Below, piece after piece: positions 53,250-64,000 of a stretch of 64,000 bases of DNA. The position numbers were made by a program, and so were the translations under genes. This DNA comes from Linepithema humile (taxonomy: Eukaryota; Arthropoda; Insecta; Hymenoptera; Formicidae), in assembly GCF_040581485.1 (NCBI RefSeq), contig NC_090134.1, forward strand, positions 3,410,001-3,474,000, in the 5' to 3' direction. Below the pieces are notes generated by a model. It saw only the letters and a list, made by a program, of their open reading frames with translations, had not been told where the DNA came from and did not search any database. Positions within the stretch are counted from its first letter, which is position 1. Every line of letters starts with the position of its first letter.

Positions 53250-55670
53250 GCGAAATTTAATTCTATTCGAAGCGCCGCCTAAGATGCCACCTTCGGCTCT
53301 TATCTCTGTGCACACAGTGGGTTGCGCGTGGCGGTTGCTTATGTGTTACGTGAATACCTTACCTAAATGCCGCCGCCGCCGTCGCCGCGGGAGAAACGTC
53401 CCTTGCGTGCCCGTTTCGTGTAACCAGCCACCCCCGGTGAGAGAACACCTCGCGCGATGCAAGAGCGGCGGTGCCGCAGCGTCGCGCAAGGGAGTCGACC
53501 GAGGAAAATTAATGCGACTTCCAGCCGGGCGCTATCGGACACCGCTATCTTACGCCTCGACCCGCCTCGCGCGCCGTAAACGTGAGTCGCTTAGGCGAGA
53601 AGTTCCCGAATTTAAGCGGCGAAGTCGCGTCGAAAGCGGCGCGCGATCGTGGCCTTACGCGGACCGAGAACGCGCGAGGAACGCCGCGATATCTCGAAGT
53701 CCTAATAGTTGTGTCTGTTTAAAACAATTCTATCATATGACAGACTTAGCCATTTAACTCATTACGATCTAACTACTACAAACTAATATCGACATTGTCT
53801 TAATAATTACGAAAGATATTGGACGGATTGTGATTGAAAAAAAAACACAATACTAAAAATCCATAACACTAAAATCATTATTTTAGAATATTGAAATACG
53901 TCAAAAATATGATTGTTTGAAAATCAATTTTTAGAATTGTACTTGTATCATAATTTTACACATTTGAAAAAGTGTATTTTAATTTAATTAATTTTTATAG
54001 AATGCATCTCAACGTCTCAAACTAGAATATATCTATTAATTCGCATTTGTTGCCAAAATATTACGTCTATCTATTATTTTACCAAGATCGTATATAATGG
54101 AACAAAGAAATTAACGAGAAAATACTAAGCAGCTCGTTTATCATAACGATGACTCGGTGGTCGAGAGCGCCATGTGCTTTTAAGAGCATTCTGTTAACGC
54201 CGGTTTAATTCGTATTGATGATCGTAGAGAAAAGAAAAAAATGCGCCGACGTGTATCGACATAATATACAATACACGCCGATGTATGTTCTATAGCGTAT
54301 ACTTGTCGAGTTTTATTCGCAATTAGCAATTAATAAATAAATATAATAATTGCTACTCGTACTTGATACTACATAAAATTTCTGAACGTAGGATAAAAAT
54401 TATTAGAATTCGAACGATCGTTATTCTATTCAATTTTAATTACTATAGCGAATAAAGACAAGTAAATGATTTAGAATCATTCATTGAGAATTAGCAGAGA
54501 TTCCCTTTCTCTTCATTAGTATTTAAGGCCAACGCGATATATTCCACGTAACGTTTATGGGAGGGAGAACACGTGACAGTCTCTCGTTGACAGTTTTACG
54601 ATTATATTTGCCAAAATCTTACCCTGCCGCCGGGGTCGGTCGGTTGATTCTTCCCCTCAGCGGCGGCAAGAGTCGGTTGTAGGGTAGGATGGTTGGCGGA
54701 GAAAGGTTGGCGGAAGAAGGTGGATATGGTAGGAGGAGGGAATTATTAGAATGGTCCGGAAAAGATGGCGCAGAGTCGCTCCGTATTTTTATACTGTATG
54801 GCCGCTGCTTTGCATAATCCCGCACTTAGCTCGCTCGTCCCGAGATGCCGGCTCGCGCTATGCAGATCTCTTCTCCGCGCTGAAAACCCGAACCTACCGA
54901 GCGTTTCGCCGTTCCGACGAATGATAGACGACGCTGGCAGACCCAACGAGGGATCCACTCTTGTGGTTTCTTTCCTCCGAGGAAGACGCGTTCCAGCCGG
55001 AACGACGAACGAATCGCGCCACGATCTTTTTACTACGATGCGTTTCTGCGATGAGACGGAAGCTAATAGATATACAAGATTATTCACGTTTAAAGTGTTA
55101 AACGTTTGAGGGCACGTTAGCTCGCGATATTTCTCCCGTAATTTACATATAAAATACGTTATATTCCGAACAAAGAGCCTATTAACGTGAAATAAAGAGT
55201 CTGTTAAAAAAACCTAATTAAACGAATATATGTTAGAAGTTGTACGAATCTTTTTTTATTATGCTATTGAATACTTTATTATAGTTCTTGTAAAATTCGC
55301 ACGATATTTAATGTACTGAATTTGAAAAACAATTATCAGAGTTAAGTCAGAGTATCATAAGGCGCTGTATCAAAGATTGTTATTTCAAGATTCAAAAGGA
55401 AAAAACCAAGAAAATTCTATCAGCCTTAATATAGTTTAAGGCACTTATTTATGCCACACGAAACGGATGGACAAAGATACATCATGAGACTTCCTGCACC
55501 AATGTCGCGGAACATTTGTCACGGCGTTCCACTTGTTCCAAAGATCAACTGCGAGCTCTCCGGCTGCTTGTGCGAGCGGAGATGTCTCATTTGCACCAAG
55601 AAATCGCGTCTTTCCCTTACTGCTGCCAAGTCTCCCTATATCGCGGTGTTCCGGCGTTAAAGGAGACGAA
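53250..55670. other. No supported gene; GC-rich islands at 53.2-53.7 and 54.6-55.1 kb
   Basis: A 247-codon plus frame spans 53014-53757, but its first third is translated CT-repeat and its remainder is Arg-rich low-complexity sequence. AAAAGATGGCGC at about 54760 resembles a YY1 site. No domain found. Confidence 0.45.
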
Positions 55671-55677
55671 ATGGATC

Positions 55678-55726
55678 GAGAGAGAAAGAAGAGAGAGAAA
55701 AAAAGAGAGAGAGAGAGAGGAGAAAA
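55678..55726. repeat. 49-base pure purine tract
   Basis: Uninterrupted A/G run with (GA)n and a run of seven A. Confidence 0.85.
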
Positions 55727-58143
55727 CGCGCGGCATCATCAATCTTAGCGCGAAAAGACCCAGGACGAGCGTGGCGTCGCTCCGGATCTCACAGATGCGA
55801 CCTTGATTCTCTTCCGGCATTCCCTGGAGGTACGGACGTAGATTAAGTCTGGTCTCGCGAGTAATTTGTCCGAGTCTCTCAATTCTCAACCGATTCTCGA
55901 CATGCTCGATGCGTCGAAACTAAGCGAACACCTGCGTTCTCCCGTATTTAAAAAAAAATCATCGAGTTACGATAACAATTTTCGACGATTTTGAATAAAT
56001 CTTTAAAATCTTTAGTTTAAAAAATTATTTCTATTAACGGTTAAAAATAAAAAATTTTAGTTTTCATTTTCTAGAATTAAATACAAAATACACATTCATA
56101 AACCTCGAAATGCACATGTAATATAAATAGAAATAGTTGCAAACGTGTACTTCACGTCGAAGAGCGCAAAATACTTGCCGAGAAGTTGAGGAACAAGATA
56201 AAAACTACCAGATATTCCAAAAGTCATCCGCATGATTTAACTTCGCGAAGAAACAAAGTTTTCAACTCAGATTGTAAGTTCTTTTTAAGTGCAAGACGGA
56301 ATCCTACTACAGAACATGGCATTAATAAATCCAAAAACAAAGTAACCATATTAGTTGTTAAAACCAAATTTCCGTATTTTACTTGCTAATACCGTCACAT
56401 GTTTATTTCCTATCAGAGTCAGTTAAGTTTGACGCAGAAAGAGAAAGAGTTTTAGTTGCCGAGTCCCTCGCCCTAAGTCAGTTTATTTTTTTTCTATTTA
56501 TGTTAAAATAACTATTAATTTTTTTTTAAATTTCTTCTCACATAAAACATTATTAAACTCAAAACTTAGCATTCAAAATTTTATACATCTTTATAAAAAT
56601 AACTTTTCTCGTTACATTCAGCATACATTTTAATTATAAAACTGAAACATACAGCGTGAAACTATAATTCGGTCGTAGCGACAAATAAATCCCGTGTCCG
56701 AGCGAACGTGGAGCAATAGCGAATTTTCAGAGATTGCTCTCAACGGAACGCATGCATGATCGGCTCCCGGCACATATGCTCGTTCGTACATACATATGTA
56801 TGTATCTCGACGTGATGCGTGAAGAACATCGCATACGTCACTCGGTTTTCCTGCGACGGTCAGGTCATACATATTCCGCGACCGAGAACGGATCGAACAC
56901 TCACACCCTTTTGACATTTCGATTGGCGTTGGATTTTATCTTCCTACACGGTACTCTAAAAGCTTGTCGTATGCTTGTTATATGTTTGTTGTTCATATAT
57001 CAGAAGCAGATAAAGAATATCGCGTGATTTTAAAATATTTATACATATTTTCTTTAAACAAAATTTCCAGTCTTATATTATTTCTAGAATATAATTTTTT
57101 ATACATAATTTCGTACGTAGCAAATAATCTCAAAATTATATTTATTTCAATATATTAATATATTGAATACAACAATATATTATATAATAAACATGAAATT
57201 GCATTTCATGTTTAGCTCACATATATTTCCAACATTTACAATTCAAAAGCAAAACGGAGAAATATTTAACAGTTAAACGATATTTTTTAGTATATGCGAT
57301 ATGCAATTATTACAATTGGAATTTTCTATTTATCGCGAAATTTGGAAATGTTCAGTATATTTCTTTTTTGAAACAAAATTTTTTGTTACGTCAGAACAAG
57401 AGTGAAAGTGATTAATCCTCCGCCTGTAGGACGTAAATTTGTAGAACATATTTCGCGAATGCATTTACGCCCGAGCATATGTACGAGATATCGGGTTTCG
57501 CTATCTCTTGATCCACTGATTGTCCATCGCCCCTAACAGCGCTGTCAGAAGCGATCACGTTTGATCTTCGAGGGACTCTTGTCAACCTGATGTGTTTCTT
57601 TTCAATTTTTATCAAACCTGTCTGTTATTTTTGAATGTTGGAATATAGATATAATTTATTTCATGTAGCAAAATTTTTCGTGAAATAAATTCAAATTCTT
57701 AAAGCTTTTCCCCAAAGTTTTTTCCGTAAAGAAAGACTTCGCAAATTGAATAATTAATTCATATGAATATTACACCGAAATTGGGGAAATTTTTATCGAA
57801 AACTTAAATGCTTCTTATGCAAAGACAAAGACGGCCACCAGTTGGTAGCTGCTTAGTTTCCGAAGGTTTACATGTAGCATCCCGGAGGCAGCGAGTGCGA
57901 CGGGGCTCGGTCACGGTGGATGCGCCAGGCTTTCCAGGAGATGCCGGGGTATAAAACCTCTGGCCCGTTGCGGCGGCCGCATTACGAAAGATACGGCGGT
58001 TACGGTAGCCCGAGAGGGGGCACGGGTAGGGTTGAAATCCGGAGCATACCTTAGTTGTCCGCTCGTAAAGCAACCCCGTATGCCTGGGAGTGCGTGCCGG
58101 AGCTATCTCTTTCTCCGTTCCGTTTCGTCTCAGCAATATTAGG
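55727..58143. other. No supported gene
   Basis: AT-rich, with balanced patches at 56650-56950 and 57800-58140. A 12-bp perfect hairpin lies at 57188-57214. Confidence 0.5.
57188..57214. repeat. 12-bp perfect hairpin with 3-base loop
   Basis: TAAACATGAAAT (57188-57199), loop TGC, ATTTCATGTTTA (57203-57214). Too short for a typical insect pre-miRNA unless flanking AT-rich arms also pair. Confidence 0.6.
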
Positions 58144-58150
58144 TTTCCCT

Positions 58151-58204
<54 letters not shown>
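58144..58204. repeat. 61-base pure pyrimidine tract, (CT)n
   Basis: Longest polypyrimidine run in the window, followed by repeated ACGTCT. Likely polymorphic; a GAGA-factor-type site on the minus strand. Confidence 0.9.
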
Positions 58205-61200
58205 ACGTCTACGTCTACGCGAAGTGTTTGTTAAACGAGAAGGAATATGCATGAGGTAGGAAGAGAGCCGGCGGCGGAGTTATGCTACGGTGATCTTAAC
58301 GGTGGACGCGACCTTAAATATGTATATGCGCCGCGCTGGAAACACGGTAATCAGAGAGTGTCCAGGAACGGGAGCCAGCAGCAGCTCGTGCGCGCTTGAT
58401 ACCGCTCCAGAACGATTCCGTTCAGGATACCGCGTCGCGACGGTCTTGTATCCCGTGGCATTAGATTTTATTCGAAAAAAGAAAATGCTCACCGAGTCTT
58501 ATTCCAGATTGTTCGCAAATTGGATATAGTTTCATAGTTTTTTTTTTTCTATTATTAATAAATTTTACATTGCATCTGCAAATATTAACATAAAAAATAA
58601 TTACGATCAAAATCTCTATTGGATTATTTTAATCTCCAGCTAATAAATCGTTTAACTTGCTCGCAGATTCACGTAATCCCGAAACGATTTCCCGGCGATG
58701 CTCGAGATAAAAGCGGCGCGTATTCGACCCTTGCAGGTGAAACGTGACGACGTGGTATCTCGATTGTGGATCATGTACCCTTGCCGCGCGAGAGGGGGCA
58801 CGTATCTAGCTACGCCTGTGTCGAAGAACTCCGCAGCATATTCTCGTAAACATGCATCACGAGCATACACGAGTATGCATATACGTAGGACATATGGTGG
58901 TTAGCACGGTGCTTGGGTCCCCACGAAGCGAGGAGGGCCTCGTCAAGACTTCTGGGGCTAGGCTTTCACCCCCCCCAGTACCGCCACGACTACCCCCCAG
59001 CCCGAGAGTCCTCATGAGTTTTCAATGAGATTAGCGGCCCATCTGTGCCGAGACCGACCCCATCGTCATCATCGACCATGGACAAAGCTAGTCAACCTGC
59101 TCACTGCCCGTACGTTCTCCATGGGGGTCGCGCCACCGTTCCCTCCCCCCTCTTTCGACTATTCGGTGTATGCACTTGCCGCACAAACTTATCTCCGCGC
59201 TTTCACTGACCGCGCGCGTATCCGTGTTGCGTGACGAAATATAGAAAATAGCGGGTTTTTAGTCATTCGGTATCAATCGTGTTTAAAGTTCTCATTGACT
59301 ACATCTCTGTCTAGATGTTATCTGGATACGTTAATGTCTGGATACATTATCTTCGATCCATTAAACTTGGAAAAGTAAAAGTATTTATTTGCCGGATTTC
59401 AAGTCTGAATTATTTTGTTTAACTCTGTGATAACAAATTGAAATACTAATTTTTTTTGCTTTGCTTCATCTATAAATGCATTAATTAATAAGAAGTCTTC
59501 CAGAAATTAGATTTCTTAATAATTATTAATATATAAATATTTGGAATTAGTTCCTACGTTAAATTCTGTTGCAGGAATAAAATAAAAAAATTGAACAAAA
59601 AATTGTTTTGCTGCATTAATTGGTAGATGAAAAGAATTGGTAGATTAAAATTACTGTTGTAAAAATTCTTCAATTGTTAATTACAATGGAAATATTCAGC
59701 TAGAATGCATTCCGGATATAGCGGCGAGCAGCATTGAGTAAAGCCGCAAAGCAGACCGATTAAGGAGCGAAATGGTATCGATCCCGCGTAAGGGGGTACC
59801 GGGAGCTTTGGATTTGGGTCCATGGTAGCCCATATGGAGCCTGCCGAGCGCATATGTTGCGACAACGCCGCTAACGACCTGTCTTGGGCCTTCGTAATGC
59901 TAAACTGCGGTTCGATCCGCACCCCATGAAACTAAGTAACCATTCGATTGTCATTGGTAAATAGGTAATCATGGTAGCGTCGACAAGCTTCTTCCTGAAA
60001 CGCATCGATCTTTTTCACAGCGCGAATCAGGATATTTTCAAATAACTAATAAAAATAAGCAGTATTTCGTTTTAGCAATATTTTTGTTTCTGAGAAGCAG
60101 AAAGATAAATCTGAAAAGATTAATGTGCAGAAATCTCATAAATGCACATTTTAGAAATAATTTAAATAAAAATTTACGAATAGATCTGATAAATAAAGTA
60201 ATACCGACTCTTAATGTTTGATATACATTCAAGATTTTTCATTGTAACGTGGACTTACTGCATTGTTCTGAAATAATTATATTTGAGAGCTTTTCAACTT
60301 ATATTTCACTGTTTTCTAAATAATAAAATATATTCCAAATATATAAAAATTAATAATAATTATTACTTTCTGCTTTTCAGGTATAAGTGTTCACCTTTTT
60401 TGTTATATAGTTTATACCCGTGAATATATAATTTCGTTTTTTCACATTCAACAATTCATATTATAGAATAATCATAACGTGTTAAAATGTTTCGATGTTT
60501 GACGTCGCAAGAAAGTAACGAAAGGGATGCCCTAAACACTTTGGCCAAGCAAAACCCCACGACAATCCTGCCAGTCACCCCCCACTCCGGCTTTTTTGCC
60601 AACCTGCAAGGCTAAACGAGTTACGTATTATGCCAGGGGATGGTCGAGAAGGGTGGACTACTCAATACCAGGTTGTATGTTCTGGTCGTGCCATCTGGCA
60701 CGCTATTATACGAGTATTTTAATTTAATTAACTCAGCGCGCGCATCGATCGATCGATATTATCGGCGCCCGCGCGCGGATTAAGCTTGTACGTGGTCCGC
60801 CGACGATTTCGAATCTGCCGTTTAATTAGGATTTCGGGCGTCGGTGCGAGCAACAGATTTTATGGAAACGAACCGCGTTCCTGGTGCGCCGAATCAGGCC
60901 CGTGCCATGAACCGACCGTTTATTTCGATACTTTCCGCTGTTGGGCAAGCGTCATCCAGTCGGGAAATCTCTCTCCCGCGTGCGGCAATGATTTAATATC
61001 AAATAACAAATTTTAAGCCGGCTCACACAATGCTTAATAAAATAGACTGGCAGAATATGGATAATACAAATTTTCATAAAAGTTATGGAATATCAGAAGC
61101 TTGTATCTTTCCTATTAGGTCTTTTTAGCCAATCTGCAAAGCTTTTTAGAAGAAAAAAGCTTTTTATATAATAATAGAAAATGTTATTAATATATTAAAA

Positions 61201-63018
61201 GATTATATAATATATATAAATTATAATATAAAAATTACGTAATAAAACTGCTTTTAAATCTCACTAAAAATTTTTTTCTATTATAAATGTGTATAAATTT
61301 AAATAATCAAGTCTCTGCATCGAATATTCGACCTATAAGATAGATAGTCAGAGGTATCGAATTGCTGACCAATCGATACTCTCTTCTTGGCGCATTTACG
61401 GCATATTTGCGGCAACGCGAACATGCCTCTTTGTCATAGACGAGTGATTTTCGGATTGGCAGCGCCGCGGCTCCGAGAACTCGAGAGAGTCGGTGCGCCA
61501 TTGTACTTCTCTTGCCGGGGTCATTGTAAACGACTGTACCCTCATCTCCACACTGCATAGTGCAGTTCCCCTTCTCGTGCATCTGTCCTCAATCAGCGGC
61601 CTACGAAAATGGGATATACACGTCCTCATCGGCGTGAAACTATTGACCTATCCTGTGTACGAGGGACCACTCCAGTCGCCGTCGCGAGCGATAAATAAAG
61701 ATGAATGAATGACAGGACAGCGTTGTGATTTACAGCTTTCAATAACTAACAAATATTTTTGGAAAAATAAAGAAAGAGAAATAAAAGCTATTTTTGCAAA
61801 CGTGATAAAAGTTTCTTTGCAACCAACATGAAATGTTATATATTTACAAATTGCTAGAATTACTCAAATTATTATTGTACTTTAAAAATCGTAAATTAAT
61901 TGAACCGGAAACTGAAAAGCTCTAAAGAAAATATACAGTTGTGTACAACGATCCTTGTGGGGGCCAAAAATATCTCTGCCAACGGGTGCTACAGAATGGA
62001 GACAAACGGGAGCGACATGGTGCTCGTGAAAGAATGGAACGCACTTAACTCGGGACTGCTTAAACAGTTGTTTGATCGGCATTATATATTAGCAGAAAGG
62101 AAAGCAAGAGAGAGCATGTGGCTGGTGCCACCGTTTATTAGCGACGCGATGTCAAAAGATGTGTGTCATCAATAATAATCTCGCGAATCTTTTGATTGAC
62201 AGAAAGAAGCAAGCAGAAAAATTTGACTTCCCTCAAAGCCAAAGTTCTGAAATTTACTTACTCAATATGAGAATTATGTTAATAAAACAAATATTTAAAT
62301 CAATACACGTGATTCAATATATAAAAAAAAGGAGACTTATCTTATCTGTAGAGTGATGTGCAAAAACAAGTATTCAAATCATAACAGAATCAATACACGA
62401 AATGCCGAAAGTGAGGTAAGAAAATCACCGTCGGCGAATCTATTTCAACGCGATCGCTATTGTTGAGTATTCGCGCGGCGCGCGGCGGCCAGGTATAATA
62501 TTCCGGATATTAAATCGCTTTTAAATCGGCTTAGCGTTAACTAGTGGCACTTTAAGCTGCCCGGTGAAATGATTATCAGGGCTTCCCACTCCGTCGAGAG
62601 AGCCGGCTAGCTGTTATCGCCCGTTGATTAATTGTTATGCAATATGACGTCACACACGCCTACCCGGCCTACCCGGATTAGAATCCCGCGGTGGAGCATC
62701 ACACGGTGGCGAACGCCTGCCCCGGGGTCCGCCTACGCGCGTCTCCCTCGGTACAGCGCGCATCGCGGCAGCATCCCTCTCGTTCTCGCTCTCGTCGCGT
62801 TTGTATGCGTGCATTTCGCCGCATGCCGCACAGGCGGTTACAACACGGAGGGAGCGGCGCGAAGTTTCTGGCTAATCCTACGAATTTGAGCCAGCCGAAC
62901 ATAGGATGCTGATGAATATTGATACTGCCGAGTCGACGGACCACCTCTAAACATAGATCGCGCGAGCGGCTCTTCTCGATTTTCACCCACGTCTAGGGAG
63001 GATGCGAAATGCAAGGTG
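58205..63018. other. No supported gene
   Basis: GC-rich islands at 58210-59230 and 62460-63000; balanced patches at 59690-59930, 60500-61010 and 61310-61700. Small repeats: a 17-bp tandem pair at 59618-59650, a TCTGGATAC pair at about 59319-59350, and a dyad CGTGCCA-TC-TGGCACG at 60687-60702. A 91-codon frame at 61900-62175 has protein-like composition but no domain I know. Confidence 0.45.
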
Positions 63019-63040
63019 CTCTCTCTCTCTCTCTCTCTCT
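63019..63040. repeat. (CT)n microsatellite
   Basis: Eleven CT units, then interrupted to about 63053. Confidence 0.85.
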
Positions 63041-63053
63041 ATCTCTCTGTCTC

Positions 63054-64000
63054 GAAGACCTCTACTACTATTGCACGCGGAAGACCTAGATTGCGCGGAA
63101 ATGTTTGTTTGATAAGATGAAGATTAGAGAGATTATTCAAGTAAAAGAGAAAATTCTAAAATTTGCAAGATACAAATTTCGCAAAATATATTATCGCATA
63201 TACAGACAAAATTTGAAAGAAAAAAATCAAAAGTTTTATCGACGAGAATCAACAAATTTTTGAAGGGACGAATATCAAAGTTTTCTCTGTAAAAATGAGA
63301 GAGAGATAAAGCATTCTTAAGCGTCTCTAGCTTTGCGACACGTCGCGGTTCGCTTTGAAAGGCGAAAAGCTGACGGCTTGTGGCTCGATGCTCCCCGGTA
63401 ACCTTGCACCATTATTCCCCTAAATAAAAGAAACCATAAATCGCGAGTGCACAGGCCCGTGGAGAAGCCACGCCGCTGCTCCATTATATCTTTCACGATG
63501 AACGGTGCCCTTCTTCGTCGGCCATTATGCCACGGAGATAGTAAGGAAGCAGCCACCCCTTTATCTCGGTAGATTCCGCGGTGAGAGTAATGCGCGGAAA
63601 TCAAGGGTTAATTCCTCGGCGTCGTAAAGCATTTTATCTACCTCCGGTAGTGCCGTCGGAACGAGAAATATTCAAATATGGCAATAGATATAGTAGATCG
63701 CGGACGCGTCAATCGAATGCCAAACGAAATCCGTACTGCTGTTTCTCCTATTCGCATTTACATATCCATTTATGCCGGTGATTATGAAAATAGATTAAAT
63801 CGCAAATATGGAAGAGAGAATTTAGAAGATATCATATATTTTGTTTTATGCTCTTATACACGCAAAAACTCACAAAACTTTACCATTATTAATAATTGTT
63901 ACTATTAATCTCTCTTAAAATACTAATTGTAAGTGTAATTTTTAAAACATTTAATAACGTATAAAATAATGTTTATCTTTTTGACAACGTGATGGAATTT
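63054..64000. other. No supported gene
   Basis: AT-rich at both ends, with a balanced patch at 63320-63680. Nothing recognised. Confidence 0.5.

Noticed and set aside
53014..53757. 247-codon plus-strand frame
   Set aside because: Runs through a CT microsatellite (giving Leu/Ser repeats) and then Arg-rich low-complexity sequence; no domain.
59905..59922. tRNA T-arm-like GCGGTTCGATCCGC
   Set aside because: The loop has six rather than seven bases, and no D-arm, anticodon arm or acceptor stem could be fitted upstream.
47700..64000. PR/SET domain exon upstream of the zinc-finger gene
   Set aside because: Searched the minus strand by eye for the VWYG-type end and flanking residues; nothing matched. 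It could still lie beyond the window.
1..64000. Autonomous transposons (reverse transcriptase, mariner or Harbinger transposase)
   Set aside because: No reading frame shows the expected catalytic motifs; only non-autonomous repeats are visible.

Overview
This is a eukaryotic, almost certainly insect, genomic window. Several things point to Hymenoptera (ant or bee type): long AT-rich stretches broken by short, CpG-rich, GC-rich islands; many dinucleotide microsatellites; a PIF/Harbinger-like MITE; and one recognisable developmental-type C2H2 zinc-finger gene. The species assignment is inference. I see no bacterial-type gene organisation, rRNA, CRISPR array or phage, and no convincing tRNA.

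The one gene I can support is on the minus strand at 46313-47659. It is a 448-residue protein with a long disordered Ser/Pro-rich body and two C-terminal C2H2 fingers that resemble the paired fingers of vertebrate PRDM8/ZNF488. No PR domain is visible in this exon or in what I could read upstream. A candidate splice acceptor sits just 5' of the ATG (exon would start at 47682) and a strong candidate donor lies at 48554, suggesting a non-coding 5' exon upstream. Another donor-like sequence overlaps the stop codon, so the C-terminus may be alternatively spliced.

The left end is the most structured non-coding part. At 420-649 there is a 21/22-bp AT-rich minisatellite (ten full units). At 658-905 there is a small palindromic element interrupted by a 167-bp near-perfect inverted-repeat MITE (687-853) flanked by TAA. 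A related copy of the host element at 1266-1314 lacks the insert and so serves as an in-window empty site. The rest, about 1.3-46 kb and 49-64 kb, looks intergenic or intronic. It holds simple repeats, purine/pyrimidine tracts, a foldback at 11541-11660, diverged duplicated blocks (20569/20743 and 26531/27050), a degenerate 24-bp repeat cluster (33084-33246), several hairpins, and GC-rich islands (about 28.5-29.0, 34.4-35.6, 36.7-38.1, 40.2-40.7, 44.3-44.7, 48.7-49.3, 53.0-53.7, 57.8-59.2 and 62.5-63.0 kb). The islands give long but overlapping, unconvincing reading frames on both strands. They may be promoters or enhancers around the zinc-finger gene, but the sequence alone does not prove this.
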